A DNA stretch of 64,000 nucleotides from Loxodes magnus (Eukaryota > Ciliophora > Karyorelictea > Loxodida > Loxodidae). Made by a program: the position numbers and the translations under genes. This document shows, in pieces, positions 37,571 to 49,259 of the stretch (its first letter is position 1; every line of letters starts with the position of its first letter). The notes under the pieces are model-generated. The model made no database searches. It was not told where the DNA came from and was given only the letters and a program-made list of their open reading frames with translations. The stretch lies in NCBI GenBank assembly GCA_946699065.1, contig CAMPDV010000913.1, positions 112,680 through 176,679 of the forward strand, read 5' to 3'.

Positions 37571-37940
37571 TTTTATTTGAAATTAATTAATTAATTTATT
37601 GTTTTTACTGCTTTTTTATCTAATTAATTTTTTTTGCTATATATATTTTTAAAAATAGACTTTAGAAGAAAAATTTTTACCTGTCAACAGGCAGCTTAAA
37701 TTTGATTTTTCGAGATAAGATTTTCTGTTTATTTTTAGAATTAACTTATGATCCTTTTGTTAAATACTTTCACTTTTGCTTAAATTTAGCAAGTATAAAT
37801 TTTTGGTATTTTTCTAGATTAGCTTTTTTGATTTTTATAATGAAACATTTTCGATTATTATATTTTCTAAAACATGCTTTTGCTGTTTTAAGCATAACTA
37901 ATGTTTTGATAATTTTTTAAGAAAATCAAAAGTAATAATA
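37571..37940. other. AT-rich spacer
   Basis: No gene recognised; a hydrophobic open frame at 37702-37920 has no start context or domain and I do not call it. Confidence 0.4.
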
Positions 37941-38285
37941 AATAAATAATATTAGAGAACATTGCATCTCAATGGTGCGCAACTCTTTAATAAAAATTTT
38001 TAAAGTCAAAATTTTTTTTCTGAAGTATTCCACGGTGCTAACATCCGTTTTGAGTCTCTTTTTTTATAGGGCGTGATTGGAATGCTACCTAAGAGAACTT
38101 TTATCTGACATCTTTCATCAATAATGCTACTTGATGCTTCTTTATTCTTTATCTACTCTCTTGGCTCCTATCAAGAATCTAGTTCAGCTCTTCGCCCATC
38201 GATACTTCCTGGCGCCAGATCTTAAGTCAATGTCAGTTGGAGGATTGCTCCTCCCTATCCCTTATATAAGATAAAGGGTATTTTT
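37941..38285 (-). repeat. SINE-like element, body type b, copy 2 (inverted)
   Basis: On the minus strand it starts AGGGATAGGGAGGAGCAAT, contains GGATGTTAGCACCGTGG, and ends with AAAGAGTTGCGCACCATTGAG and an ATTT-type tail. It is a diverged mate of 27958-28265 in opposite orientation. Confidence 0.65.
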
Positions 38286-39524
38286 ATTTGATCCTTTTTT
38301 CGTAGTGTATTTTTAGAATTTAAAATTTTTTCATTTAAGATATTTATATGTTTAACTTTATTATTTAATTAAATAAATATTTAGATCAATATTTATTAAT
38401 TATTTTTAAATTCTTTAAATTTGATCTAAAAAAATAACAGAAAATTAGCATTTTATCACGTTTTCTTCTTTGTTGAATAGTTAATATTTCAGAAAAAGAT
38501 ATTTTTAATTCTTTTTGATGTAAGTTTGCCTTTTTTGGAACGTTTTCGAAATTTTTTTTAACTCTTATTAAATCCTCTAAATTTTTTCAAACTTTGTTCC
38601 GTCCCAAAATTTTCCTGTAGTGTAAAATTCAGAGCAAAAAATGGCTTTGACATTTTTTCCAATTCTGAAGTTAATTTTATTATTCTCTTTTTGAAAAAAT
38701 TTTCATTTTTTTCAAAACTCTATCCTTCACTTTTTTTAAAATAGCCAGTCACGAAAATCTCTTTCAGTGTAAAACTCAGAACAAAAATACAAAAAATTTA
38801 TTTTTACGATTTCAAAAACTTTTATATCATTAAATTCTAGGAAGAAAAAAGTTAATAAATATTTTTACTATCGTAAAAAAAATTTTCTTATCGTAAAAAT
38901 AAATTAAATTAAATTAATAAAAAATTATGATTTCGTAAAAAAATATAAAAAAAATAAAGATAGAAACTTTTACTCAAAATTTAATTTACACAATTATAAT
39001 TAAATCAACGAATAAAAAAATTTTAAACACAAAATAAAAAAAATTTGTAATAAAAAAATGTAAAGATAACTTTACGAATCCATTTCAGAAAATTTTTTTA
39101 AATCAAAAACTAAAAAAATTTTAAATCAAAAGTCGTATATTTTTATGAAACTTTAAATAAAAATAATTTGGATTTATTTAAATATCGAAATAACTTTAAA
39201 CTAGTCATTTTTTATAAAGTACTAAACCATAAATTCAAACTTGTCCATTCATAATTTCACTTACACATTTTAGAAAATCTTAATAAAAAACCTATTTTTT
39301 TAAACTAGCATTATAAACCCTACTTTAAAAAAAAATTTAATGCTTTTTAGTAACTAAAAAACATTAACTTAAATGGAAATACAAATATTTTTAACTTTAG
39401 TAATAACTTATTAATATCTTAAAACTTATAAAATCCATAGCTTATGATTATTCAAATAGATTTTAGCAAACCATATAATCAACTTAAATCATAAAAATAA
39501 AAATTCTAAATGTTAAATCCTCAA
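38286..39524. other. Extremely AT-rich spacer
   Basis: A and T runs with scattered TCGTAAAAA motifs; nothing supported. Confidence 0.45.
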
Positions 39525-41248
39525 TCAGCTCGCAACCTTCATTCTTCTCACCATCTTGTCATATCCCCCAGATACCAACCATTTACCATCAACAGTCAAT
39601 TCTATTGAATATATTGAATCTGCATGCCCTTCAAGAGTTTATATACACTCACCCGTATTAGAATTCCATATCTTTATCTTTTTATCCCATGAACCAGAAA
39701 AGATAAATCTCGAATCAAACTAATCTAAATACTACGTACAACATCTGCATGCCCTTCCATAGTTCGAATCAAACGACCTGTTGAGAAATCCCATATTTTT
39801 ATTGTTTTATCGCCAGATGCTGAGATAATCCATTTCATGTCGTGAGATATAACCGCCGAAGAAACAAGATGAGAATGACCTTTTAATGTTCTCTGCAGAG
39901 CTCCATCCTAGAAATTCCATATTTTTATCGTTCAATCCTTACTTGCTGATATAATCCATTTCATGTCGATAGATATAACCACCGAAGAAACTGAATCAGA
40001 ATGACCTTTTAATGTTCTCTGGAGAGCTCCATCCTAGAAATTCCATATTTTTATTGTTTCATCAGAAGAGGCTGAGATAATCCATTTCATGTCGATAGAT
40101 ATAGCCACCGATCTAACTGAATCAGAATGACCTTCTAATGTTCTAAGGAGAGCTCCATCCTAGAAATTTCATATTTTTATGGCTTTATCAGTAGAGGCTG
40201 AAATAATCCATTTCGTGTCGTGAGATATAATCACCGATTAAATTGAATCAAAATGACCTCTTAATGTTCTCTGGAGAGCTCCATCCTAAAAATTTCATAT
40301 TTTTATGGTTTTATCAGCAGAGGCTGAAATAATCCATTTCATGTCATGAGATATAACCACCGAATTAACTCAATTATAATGACCAGTCAATACTTAATCT
40401 AAAAATATTAAATAATTACCCTAACTTTAATCATACGCTATCTAATATTAACTGATAGGCTATGATACTAACCCAACCTCCTATTACTACTATTATTAAT
40501 TTTTAACACATAAATCCTATATCTAATTTTCCAACTCAATCTTCTCTTATTATAGATTTTACGCTCTCTATCCCAAAATCTCTAACTAACTCTCATAACT
40601 CAAACAATTTTCCTTAATTTAGGTTAGATTATTATTCAAAACATCCAACTACTCATATACTTTTACTGCCACCTAAGATTTTTTCTACATAACTCCTTAA
40701 GCATCAGACACCAACTATTAAATCCTCTTCTCTATCGCAATATTATCATATCTTGTCTACTAAAATCATTACTTATTTCCCTAATTACTCATTTACCTTT
40801 AAAATATTCTTAACTAACCTTACTATTACCCAATTACCCTCGATAACTATCACAACTCTCTCTAAATTAAGATACTATCCCTAAACACATAATCATTTAT
40901 ATGCTTCACTACCTACTATATGAAATTTGCTTGCTACTCTATTAACTAACCTCGAACCTCTTTTACCCTACCATCCTAATCTTTCTAAAGGGACATAATG
41001 TCACTGAAAAGTTTTTACTCTATCTTCTTCAACAACTAACTGTCCACTTATAATTTTTAAATATGAATATCATGAACCTATTAACACCCTTACTAGATGC
41101 ATCTAAAACTCTTATTACTTTAATACTAATGGAGAGCACATACATAACATATATTATGCTTATAGGGCTTACAGGGTAATAACATTGGCAATCTCTCCTA
41201 TCCATCAAAATCTCCCTGGCAAAACTGACATTTTAACACCTAGGACAT
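39525..41248 (-). CDS. RING-like / coiled-coil / WD40 protein
   Basis: From ATG 41248: a zinc-binding N-terminus (CQFCQGDF, then [12 protein letters not shown], then a closing Cys pair), a long Gln/Lys/Glu coiled coil, then at least seven WD40 repeats from about residue 285. Core repeats read [33 protein letters not shown]. Two of them have IKI-TGA-NF instead of IKIWNF (TGA at 40295-40297 and 40169-40171), and KD-TGA-TIKIW at 39932-39934, which fixes TGA as Trp. One base is missing near 39740, between repeats. The TGA at 39525-39527 is the likely stop. RING plus WD40 proteins commonly act as E3 ligase substrate receptors or, with coiled coils, as tethering factors; I do not pick one. The five central repeats are nearly identical in DNA. 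Confidence 0.8.
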
Positions 41249-42113
41249 TTCTTATTATTATCTTTGGAAAAATAAAACATAAAAATTATAAAAATAAAAT
41301 AAAAAAGCAAAAATAATAATAATAATAATAATCACTTATTCATTATTTTTATCTTTTATTTTATATACTCTTTATATGATAAAAATTTTATTAAAAATAT
41401 ATAATTTAATACAACTAATTACTTTTACTTAAAATTTATTACATATTAAACTCTTTTATAAAAATGAAAATATTAATACATAAAAAATATTAAAAAAAAA
41501 TAATAATTAAATAGTTAAAAATATTCTATAACTTAATAAAAAGAAAATTATAATTAAAAAAATTAGAGAATGATATACACACATCTTACTTTAATTATCT
41601 TTTTAAAAAAATTAAAAATCTCACTATATAAATTATACTATCTCTGCCATTTAAAATCTTACATTCCAAAAAATGACGTGATCAGATGCTCTAAAATAAC
41701 TAATATTTGCCATCATTTAACATTTCACTTGAATTCCTTTTATTCTGTCCTTCTTAATTTCTAACAAGAATTTTGGGGCATTCTTCACTCCAATTATTTT
41801 TTTAGCTATTAAATTTTTTTGACAATCTAAATTGAATGATTACTCCTATCTATTCAAACTATATTATTATAATTTTAGTCTTTGATTAAACCAATATCAA
41901 TAATATATTAATAAAACGCCACCAAAAGTTTAATAATAATTAGAGCTCCAAAATTTTATATTAAACAGTAAGTTTCGAAATTATATGGCTCTTTCCTTTC
42001 TTAATTCATAAATTCTTATAACTTACTTATTTATTTTTAAAAACCTTGAAGCAACTTCATATTGACAATTCTAAAATCTTCTCAATATATCTATAATTTA
42101 TGGAGCTCTTAAT
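41249..42113. other. Intergenic with an AAT microsatellite
   Basis: (AAT)n at about 41306-41331. Otherwise AT-rich, nothing recognised between divergent gene starts. Confidence 0.4.
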
Positions 42114-43136
42114 ATGACTAGAATTATTTTTAGTATCTTACTCTTAGGTAGCATTCTTTATTTTATTAAATCCTCTTACTACTACTTAAATTTATTTCTC
42201 AATAAATCTGTTGCACTAATTTACCTCCATTTACTTTTCAAACATATTATTTTTCTTTTATAGAAGAATCATAAGACTGATTTTAGTCTCCTCTCGACTC
42301 TGATTTCTATCATTATTTATGCTTGAATTGTTCCAGTTAATTGAAATACTATTAAAGACTTCACCTACTACCTAAGCTTATTAAGATTTTACAGCAAAAT
42401 AATTGAGCTGATATTAAAGGACAAATATTTAACTACTAAGACTTTAGCAAAACATTTTAAATTTTTTATATATTATATCAAGGGACGTCTAAGAAATAAT
42501 TCACCTACCATCCTTCTAACTAAAAAAATAATACCTTGATTGAGATTTTCTCATTATAGATAACAAAAATAAGATGCTTTGCAGCAATTAATTCAGCAAA
42601 TAAATAATCTAGATTTAAAAATTAACTAACTATAAAATAAAATCCTAAACACATTCCTGAGCCTAAAAAATTATTTACATCTATTTAATTCAAATCATAT
42701 AATATAAAATATAAACCATAAAAATAGATAATTAATCAAGAAATAAAAAGAAGAACTACTATTTATTAATTCTCTCGAATGCAAAGTCATACAAAAAGAA
42801 TTGTTGAAGATATAAAAATTGCAAAAAAAGTAAAAAAAAATTCTGAAAATCATAATCAAAACTCTTTTACATCTGAAGATACCCAATACAGTAAAAAAAT
42901 TATTTCAAACCAATTAAGAATCTCCCTTCAAGTAAAAAACAGTTATTGGATTTAACAAAAAAATATTTTGTTTTATATATTTGATTGAATTGGGAAACAT
43001 AATTTAAAAATTATCAAGACTTATAAAAAAGAAAACCAAATAGATTTAAGTGAATATTCTCATTTAACCTTAAACATTTATATCATAATTAACTGAAAAA
43101 AGTGTAAATAACGTTTATTATCTATTATTACTATGA
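42114..43136 (+). CDS. Membrane protein with C-terminal coiled coil, 340 aa
   Basis: ATG 42114 to TGA 43134-43136 is one unbroken frame. It opens with a hydrophobic leader (MTRIIFSILLLGSILYFI), continues with further hydrophobic spans (LISIIIYAWIVPVNW, where both Trp are TGA), and then a clear heptad region (QDALQQLIQQINNLDLKINQL, 42560-42640) and Lys/Leu-rich helices. I recognise no family. A competing frame over 42290-42770 also looks protein-like, but lacks the leader, the start codon and the matching stop. Confidence 0.5.
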
Positions 43137-43479
43137 AAATAAATTTTTTTGAAACATTAACTTAAAAACATTAAATTAAAATTAACATAATAAAATATAA
43201 ATCATTAACTTTATTTGGCTTGCCACATAGTAGTATATTGCTAGAAAATAAATAAGCACTTCATACTTGCTGATTTTTCAATGTAATAAATCAGGATTTT
43301 TTCAAAAATTTTTAATTTTTTCCGTTAGATTTAGTCATAATTATTTTCTATTGAATTTAATGACTAATTATTTAATATAGAGGGCTTCTACGCTTAATTA
43401 GGGTATTTTTTCCTATATAGTTAATCTTCCCTTGTACAATAAATTTTAATTATATCTTATCATTATTTTTATTTACCCT
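43137..43479. other. AT-rich spacer
   Basis: Nothing recognised. Confidence 0.4.
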
Positions 43480-43875
43480 CCTTTGATTTTTATTAAAAAT
43501 GTGACAATTCCATACTTTTTGCCCTGGGCTCTCGCAGTACCAGCATACCATTACTCTACATTAAAGAATCTCTTATTTTAGAAGTTATTTTTCTATATCC
43601 ATTGTATCATTGAGTTATTAAGCTTCCATAGAGTTTCAAGAATTTGAATTTCCTTCACTCTCTATTTTTTCTATGAAATTCTCCCTTAAATTTGCTTCAG
43701 GGACGGATTTAGAACTAATTCTTTTGTGGTTAAGTTGATTTTTCCTTTTTCAAATTTAACATAGAGTTTATTAAATAATAAAGCTCATTGATAAGCTTAA
43801 TAGTAGACTTCGCTAAATTTTCGTTCTCCATCTAAAAAATAGAGATAATTGATTTCCTCCTACTAAGAGTTATTA
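43480..43875 (-). pseudogene. Gag-like ORF1 remnant, type 2
   Basis: The minus strand begins MENENLAKSTIKLINELYYL (coiled coil) and, one register later, shows VCWYCESPGQKVWNC, a CCHC knuckle in which Gln replaces the His. It resembles the intact knuckle CWYCKSNQHILKNC of the ORF at 49260-50133, so it is a dead relative. Confidence 0.55.
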
Positions 43876-43889
43876 GATTTTGTTGGAGA

Positions 43890-44684
43890 TTTATTATTTC
43901 TTAGATGTTATTTTATATAATAAAATAAAGAATATGATTGAGGGGGTTAAAGTTTACTAGAAAATAAATTTATCAAAAAAAGAAGAAAGAATCTGTAAAA
44001 CTTACTTAGATATAAAAAATTAAATTAATCAACTTATCTATAAAGTTTTCTAATTATATATCAAATATTCAATATTCAAACTAAAATTTATTTCAATATT
44101 TCTTTATTTGAATATCATTTGATATATTTTAAAATTAATAGCTTAGAAATTTCTTTTATATTTATGACACCTAATAAAGTGCTAGCTATTTACTATTTAA
44201 GGAAGAATATTCTAATATTTTGACAACTTTGTCGTAGATTTATAAACATATTTCTTATATTTTTACGATATTTACTAGCAATAGACTTTATAATATTTGT
44301 TTTCATGAAATGTACATTCCAAGTAATCTGCTTGCTTTGATCTTTTAATTTCTTAATTGCTCAAACTTATGCTAACATTATAACCTCTTTATTTTAATTC
44401 TTAGTTCTAAAATATATATACTCATTAATGTTCAATTTTATTCATCCAAACATTTTAAAAAATGTTTTAGTCAACAAATTTATATTATCTTCATTAGAAA
44501 TAAATAAAAAATCATCTGCATAAGTTTTAGTAACAAATATACTTAAATAGATTTTAAAATCAAATCGTTTTTAATAAGTTTCTAAAATCCTAACGACAAT
44601 ATCATAAAGACAATAGCTAGAACTGAATACATGAACTCTCTTACAATATTTCGTTACTAAATTATAAATTTCTTTAGAAAAAAA
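43890..44684 (-). mobile_element. LINE ORF2 copy D, reverse-transcriptase palm fragment
   Basis: The minus strand reads SSSYCLYDIVVRILE, then TYADDFLFISNEDNINLL (catalytic YADD), then FGWIKLNIN. These line up with LAILYYDIVIRYLE, AFADDLIQL and FDWVKLTIN of copy A; the Trp of this last motif is TGA in both copies. It starts in mid-domain at 44684, directly against an ORF1 in the opposite orientation. Confidence 0.7.
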
Positions 44685-45575
44685 ATGGTAGAAGGTTTCA
44701 AAAAGGACTTCTATACCACCTCTTCTTTATCCAAAAAAGAAGAGAGGAAGCAGGAAACCCTTTCTTAGCAGTCTTCTTTTTCATAGCCCTAACTTTTTCT
44801 TACTTAATAACCTGGAAATTAACAAGAGTAACGAAAGTAAGACCTAAAGACAATCCATATGGAAACTCTAACCTCAAATGAGAAACCAAGGAAGCAGATG
44901 AAGTCTGCTTTACACCAGGAGGTATCGGAGTTCAAACCTTCTGGTCAGATGAGCATGGAATAGAACATAAAAGTGGTACTAAACCTCCAGGAGGAGGTTA
45001 AAAAGCTTCGTAAGGAGAACACGAAGTTGACAGAGCAGATCTCTCATGGAATTTAAGATAAACTTGATCTTAGAATGGCCAATTAGGAAAGGGAGATTGA
45101 TGCTTTATGAAAGTACTGCAAGAATAAAATAGTTAGACAAAATCTTAGATACAATAAATTCAGAGCTAAATACACAATTGGAATTTAAAATTTCAAGTCA
45201 ACAACAAGTGGAACAAATTGAAAAGGAACCTAACTAAAACTACAAAATGGAAATTGAGGAAATAGGAGGAAGAAAGTCAAACGGAAGTACAGAAGGAAGA
45301 TTAGATTTTTAAAGAAATGCTACTTTTGTTGCTAACAAGGTCACTTATACAAGAAGTGCAAGAAATTTTATCAATTCAAGAAAAAATACTGAATCAAGGA
45401 ATAAAAGGAAAGAGAAATGCTTTTTTGCAATTGGGAAGGAGGAATCTATAAGAGAAAATTGAATCAAGATACACTGAGACTGATTTTAACAAGACCTATT
45501 GGAAGAAGACGACAAGGAATAAACCAAATGGAGTAGAGATAAAACTTATAAACTTATTTTAAGCGCCAGATGTGA
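44685..45575 (+). CDS. Gag-like ORF1 protein, open, 296 aa
   Basis: ATG 44685 to TGA 45573-45575 is one frame of 296 codons. It has MVEGFKKDFYTTSSLSKKEE, a Gln/Ser/Pro-rich segment, a coiled coil (IKVVLNLQEEVKKLRKENTK), a strongly basic patch (RRKKVKRKYRRKIRF) and a knuckle CYFCCQQGHLYKKC (45331-45372). The layout equals the copy at 18490-19394. Being unbroken, it is probably recent. No endonuclease/transcriptase follows downstream. Function by family: RNA binding and particle formation for retrotransposition. Confidence 0.8.
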
Positions 45576-45718
45576 AATCTACTGTTAAACAATATTAAAT
45601 TATTTAAATTATAAATTTCTTAAAAGTGAACCATTTATTAAAGTATAGGTAATTTAAAATAACAGCTTAGAGTATTTAGTTTATGCAGATAATTTAAAAT
45701 TTCTATTTATATATATTT

Positions 45719-46801
45719 TCAGTATAATTTATAAAGTTTTTAGTTAATCATCTAAAAATTAACTATATTTAATACACTTTTGACATATTTTTCTTAGATT
45801 ATTAATATATTTTACAAACTCCCAACTCTCTAATCTTGCTTCATTAACTTTTTAAAGTTCTTTTATTCTTTTATATTCCTATCCAAATGCTTAAGATAGT
45901 TATTCAGTTCCTCCATCCATTCATCACCTTGTTCTAGAATTTAAATTCTTGATTGAAGCAACTTATAATGAAAACATTTAATTTCCAATCAATTTTTGCT
46001 AAAGTTGTCTTTTAATAAGTAAACTATGATTTATATGATTCTAATTATAGGTTATGAGATTAAGTGTGTCATTGTTTCTAAAGTTCTGAATTTCTTGAAT
46101 AGCATATTGTAGGATTTCAATGCTCTAAATATGTGAGTATACATCAAAATTTCCTTAAATACATATCTTAGAGTGCATAATGTGGTAATATCTTTATTTT
46201 AAATCATACTAGAAATTATAAGAAAAAGTTTATGAGCTTATAAAAGGAAATTATTCCTTATCATATGCATATTTAGTTTTAAAAGTGTACATTGGAAAAT
46301 TAAATTTTAATTATCAAATTTTCCAAAACAAAAACATAATGTACCCATTTTATTCTAACTACAAAGCAAGATTCCTTAAATATTGAAATTGAACTTTACA
46401 AAGCACGTTTTGCTATTTTTATCGAATAAGTAACTTTATTTAGTCTTATTATACCTAACCATTAAATTTTAAGTTTAAGTTACGTTTTTAAATTTTTTAT
46501 GCTGATATACTTAATACTATTTATTATTAACTTAACTCATTTTAATATTTTGCAAGTTTACATAATCAATTAGCTCATATTTCTTCTTCAGAGATCTTTA
46601 GAAAATTATTTGAAGAGGCTTTAATATTATTGAGTTCATATTTCATTATTGAGCAAATATAATAATCATAATCAAGGAAAAACTAATATTCTGCCTTCTA
46701 TTCACAACATAATTAATTTATATTGATAAGCCCTGATTTAATTTATTTAGATGTTTAATCCCTTCCAAAAAGTCTTCCTATATAATTGGATCTTTATTCA
46801 T
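45719..46801 (-). CDS. Hypothetical protein, 360 aa
   Basis: One frame of 361 codons from ATG 46801 (MNKDPIIQEDFLEGIKHLNK) to TGA 45719-45721. The middle is basic; the C-terminal third is clearly coding and charged (LLQSRIQILEQGDEWMEEL, then YLKHLDRNIKEQKNFKKLM), probably helical. I recognise no family. A family-1 repeat begins 1-2 bases upstream of the start codon, so the native 5' leader has been displaced or the true start is elsewhere. Confidence 0.5.
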
Positions 46802-46802
46802 T

Positions 46803-46998
46803 TAGTAATATACTTCGTCAAGTGAAACCATAAACTATGGGTTACGGGCTTCAAGCAGTTATTGGATAGTCAGTAGGATTTTGTTCACTTGCAGAGATTT
46901 GCTCAAACCAGGGACCTTCTCAGCAACAAGAAAGGAATTTGCTCCTAGACATAAAACAAAAAGTTTAGTCAAGAAGACCAATCTCACCATCTTTTTAA
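46803..46998 (-). repeat. Short interspersed repeat, family 1, copy 4 (truncated)
   Basis: The reverse complement starts AAAAAGATGGTGAGATTGG and shares GCTGAGAAGGTCCCTGG and GCTTGAAGCCCG with the other copies but ends after about 195 bp. Confidence 0.65.
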
Positions 46999-48088
46999 TT
47001 TTCAAATATTATTTTATTTATTTTTTACTATAAAAGATAAATCCACTATTAAATTTCATTTTTATCTCTTTTTTGGCTTTTTTAAGTTTTATGTAATTCT
47101 AATTTTATTTTATCACATTACTTAGAGTTTAACTCTGTGTCATAAAATATTTTTTTACTTTGCATGTATTTTTTTAAATTTTAGCATTATTTTCTCCCTA
47201 CTCAACCTTTTATTTTACACTTTTTATTTTATAAAAATATATTAACTTATTATTTTCATTTTTATGCTTTTTTTATTTTTGCTAAAATATTTTTTTTTTT
47301 TAATTTAAACGATCATAAAACTCTTAAACGTAATGTAAATATTTAAACATACGAAAAATAATTTAAAGGTAAAGCTTTTTAAATTTAATTATTTTGTAAT
47401 TTGTATTCCTCCTTCTATTTTTAAAATTTCATTAATATGAAATTTTATTCTTAATCTTTTCTTTTTTACGATAAAAAAATGTAATAAAAAAAATTAGCAA
47501 ATTTGTATTAATAAAAATAAAATTATTTCAAGTCAATTTATTTAACATTTTAAGGCTTTAGATTCAAACGTTTAATTCTAGTTATGCTATTACTAAGAAA
47601 CTAATTTGATTTTTTGGAGATTTCATAAAAAAAGAAATAGCATATTTAGAAGAGAAAATAACAAAATTATGTATATCTAGAGTCAATAAAAATACTCTTT
47701 TATTCAATTATAATAACTATTTCATATTTTTATTTTTATTTATTACAAAATTTAATTAAAAATGGAATTAATAAAATTAATTGTTTTTAAGCATAATTAT
47801 GATGGTTTTACTAAATTTTGATAATTCTTAGATATTTTGTTAAATTGTAAGATTCATTAACGTTTAAAGATCTTTAAAACAAAGAAAAAATAACATGATT
47901 TTTTCTCTTTCGAGGATAAAGAATTCTGCTTGATTTAAAAATTCTCCATATTTTTTAAATATCTTTCTTTAATTAAAAATAAATATCCTATATCATAAAA
48001 TGTTTCTACTTCTTCTTTATTCAATTTATTTTTTAAATCACCCTTATATATACATAATTCTACAATTTATTTATTTATTTTTCTTATT
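46999..48088. other. Extremely AT-rich spacer
   Basis: No gene recognised in this stretch downstream of the MORN gene. Confidence 0.45.
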
Positions 48089-49009
48089 TCAGATCTTCTA
48101 AATATTATCTTTCATATCTGTTTCCTTTTTTCTACATTTTTACTACTTAAACACTTTTTTGCCTTTAGACCACTTATCCTAAAATAAATCTTCGTCTGCA
48201 CAATAGAACGTTCCTTTTCTTTCAAACTTTAACAAAATTATCTTTCATATCGATCTCTATCTTTATACTTTTCAACTCCAAATTCATGATTCTTTCCATC
48301 TTCTTCTATTTTTCATATTGGCTCACCACTATATTTGGGCTCTTACTTGTTCTATTTTTCTTCTCCATAAAATATTTCTTCACATTATTCTTTATTATCG
48401 CTTAATCTCTCAATCTTATAATTTTCAAAGTTTACATAAAATTTCTAAGTTCATTCTTACAACAGTTTCTTATTTTCAACCTTCTCTTATAATATAGTGA
48501 ATTGGATGCAGTCTACGGTCAGGATAACTATTAGGCAATCTGGTGCAGTGTATACTAAATTGTGAGTAATCTCGCACTAGATACCCCATGGAGAAGGGTT
48601 GATAAACTCGGAAGAGAAAAGCCTAACTTGCCCGAGGGTTCTCGATAACAGTATGAAAATTTGACTAACGGGCCTACTGATGACTTAATAACTAATTCTT
48701 ATATGGATCTTAATCAAGAAGACTGGAGCATTTAATTCAATATTCAAGAATAATTTTTTATATGATGATCCCCCATTTGGAGAAGCTGACATGATTCATT
48801 GAACAGCTAGAATTTTAACAATAAGAAAGAGAAACATTTTTTCTTAACATTTAATATTTGCATTGAAAGAGCTGCACGCCAACAAGCTATTACGTGGTCT
48901 ATAATCATCTTTATTTATTGTCTTTCCTATTACATAATTCTAAGGTGTTTCCTCTTTTTCGCCTCTCTTTATTCCACTTCTTATTTTTTTCTTCTACTTC
49001 CTCAAACAT
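48089..49009 (-). CDS. MORN-repeat protein, interrupted by a SINE-like element
   Basis: The first exon-like piece (49009 to about 48926) reads MFEEVEEKNKKWNKERRKRG. After the inserted element the frame resumes at about 48486 with EKVENKKLLQEW and MORN repeats: KYSGEPIWKIEEDGKNHEFG, VEKYKDRDRYERQF, then (after a one-base shift near 48225) GTFYCADEDLFQDKW. MORN repeats (YxGxxxxGxxHGxG) often bind membranes or tether proteins. TGA at 48089-48091 is the likely end. The insert does not keep frame (distance between the two registers is 1 modulo 3), so the gene is broken unless the element is removed from DNA or RNA. Confidence 0.6.
48495..48925 (+). repeat. SINE-like element, body type d, inside the MORN gene
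   Basis: A GC-richer body (GCAGTCTACGGTCAGGATAA, then CTAGATACCCCATGG) ends with GAAAGAGCTGCACGCCAAC, then ACGTGGTCTATAATC and a CTTTATTTATTG tail, the common 3' hairpin. It lies antisense to the gene it interrupts. Confidence 0.65.
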
Positions 49010-49259
49010 TATTTTTCTTTTAATTTACTTTCATAAAATAACTCATTATACATAAATATCCGAATATATACTATACTTATTTATTATTTCAATCAGCACA
49101 TAATTTATCCAACTTTTATTTTCAATTAATTACTTTGTGCTAAAGAAATATGTAACTTTTATTTTTAATGTTTATATAGAAAAATAAAAGCAGAATTAAT
49201 ATAATTAAGTAGCTTTTATTTCTTATTTTAGAAAAATCTTCTTTCAGTTAGATATATTT

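Noticed and set aside
37702-37920. Hydrophobic 72-codon frame
   Set aside because: Low complexity Phe/Leu/Ile composition in a T-rich spacer between repeats, with no start context or homologous motif.
42290-42770. Alternative coding frame overlapping the 340-residue gene
   Set aside because: It reads plausibly but has no start codon, no matching stop and no heptad pattern; the other frame has a leader, a coiled coil and ATG-to-TGA length divisible by 3.
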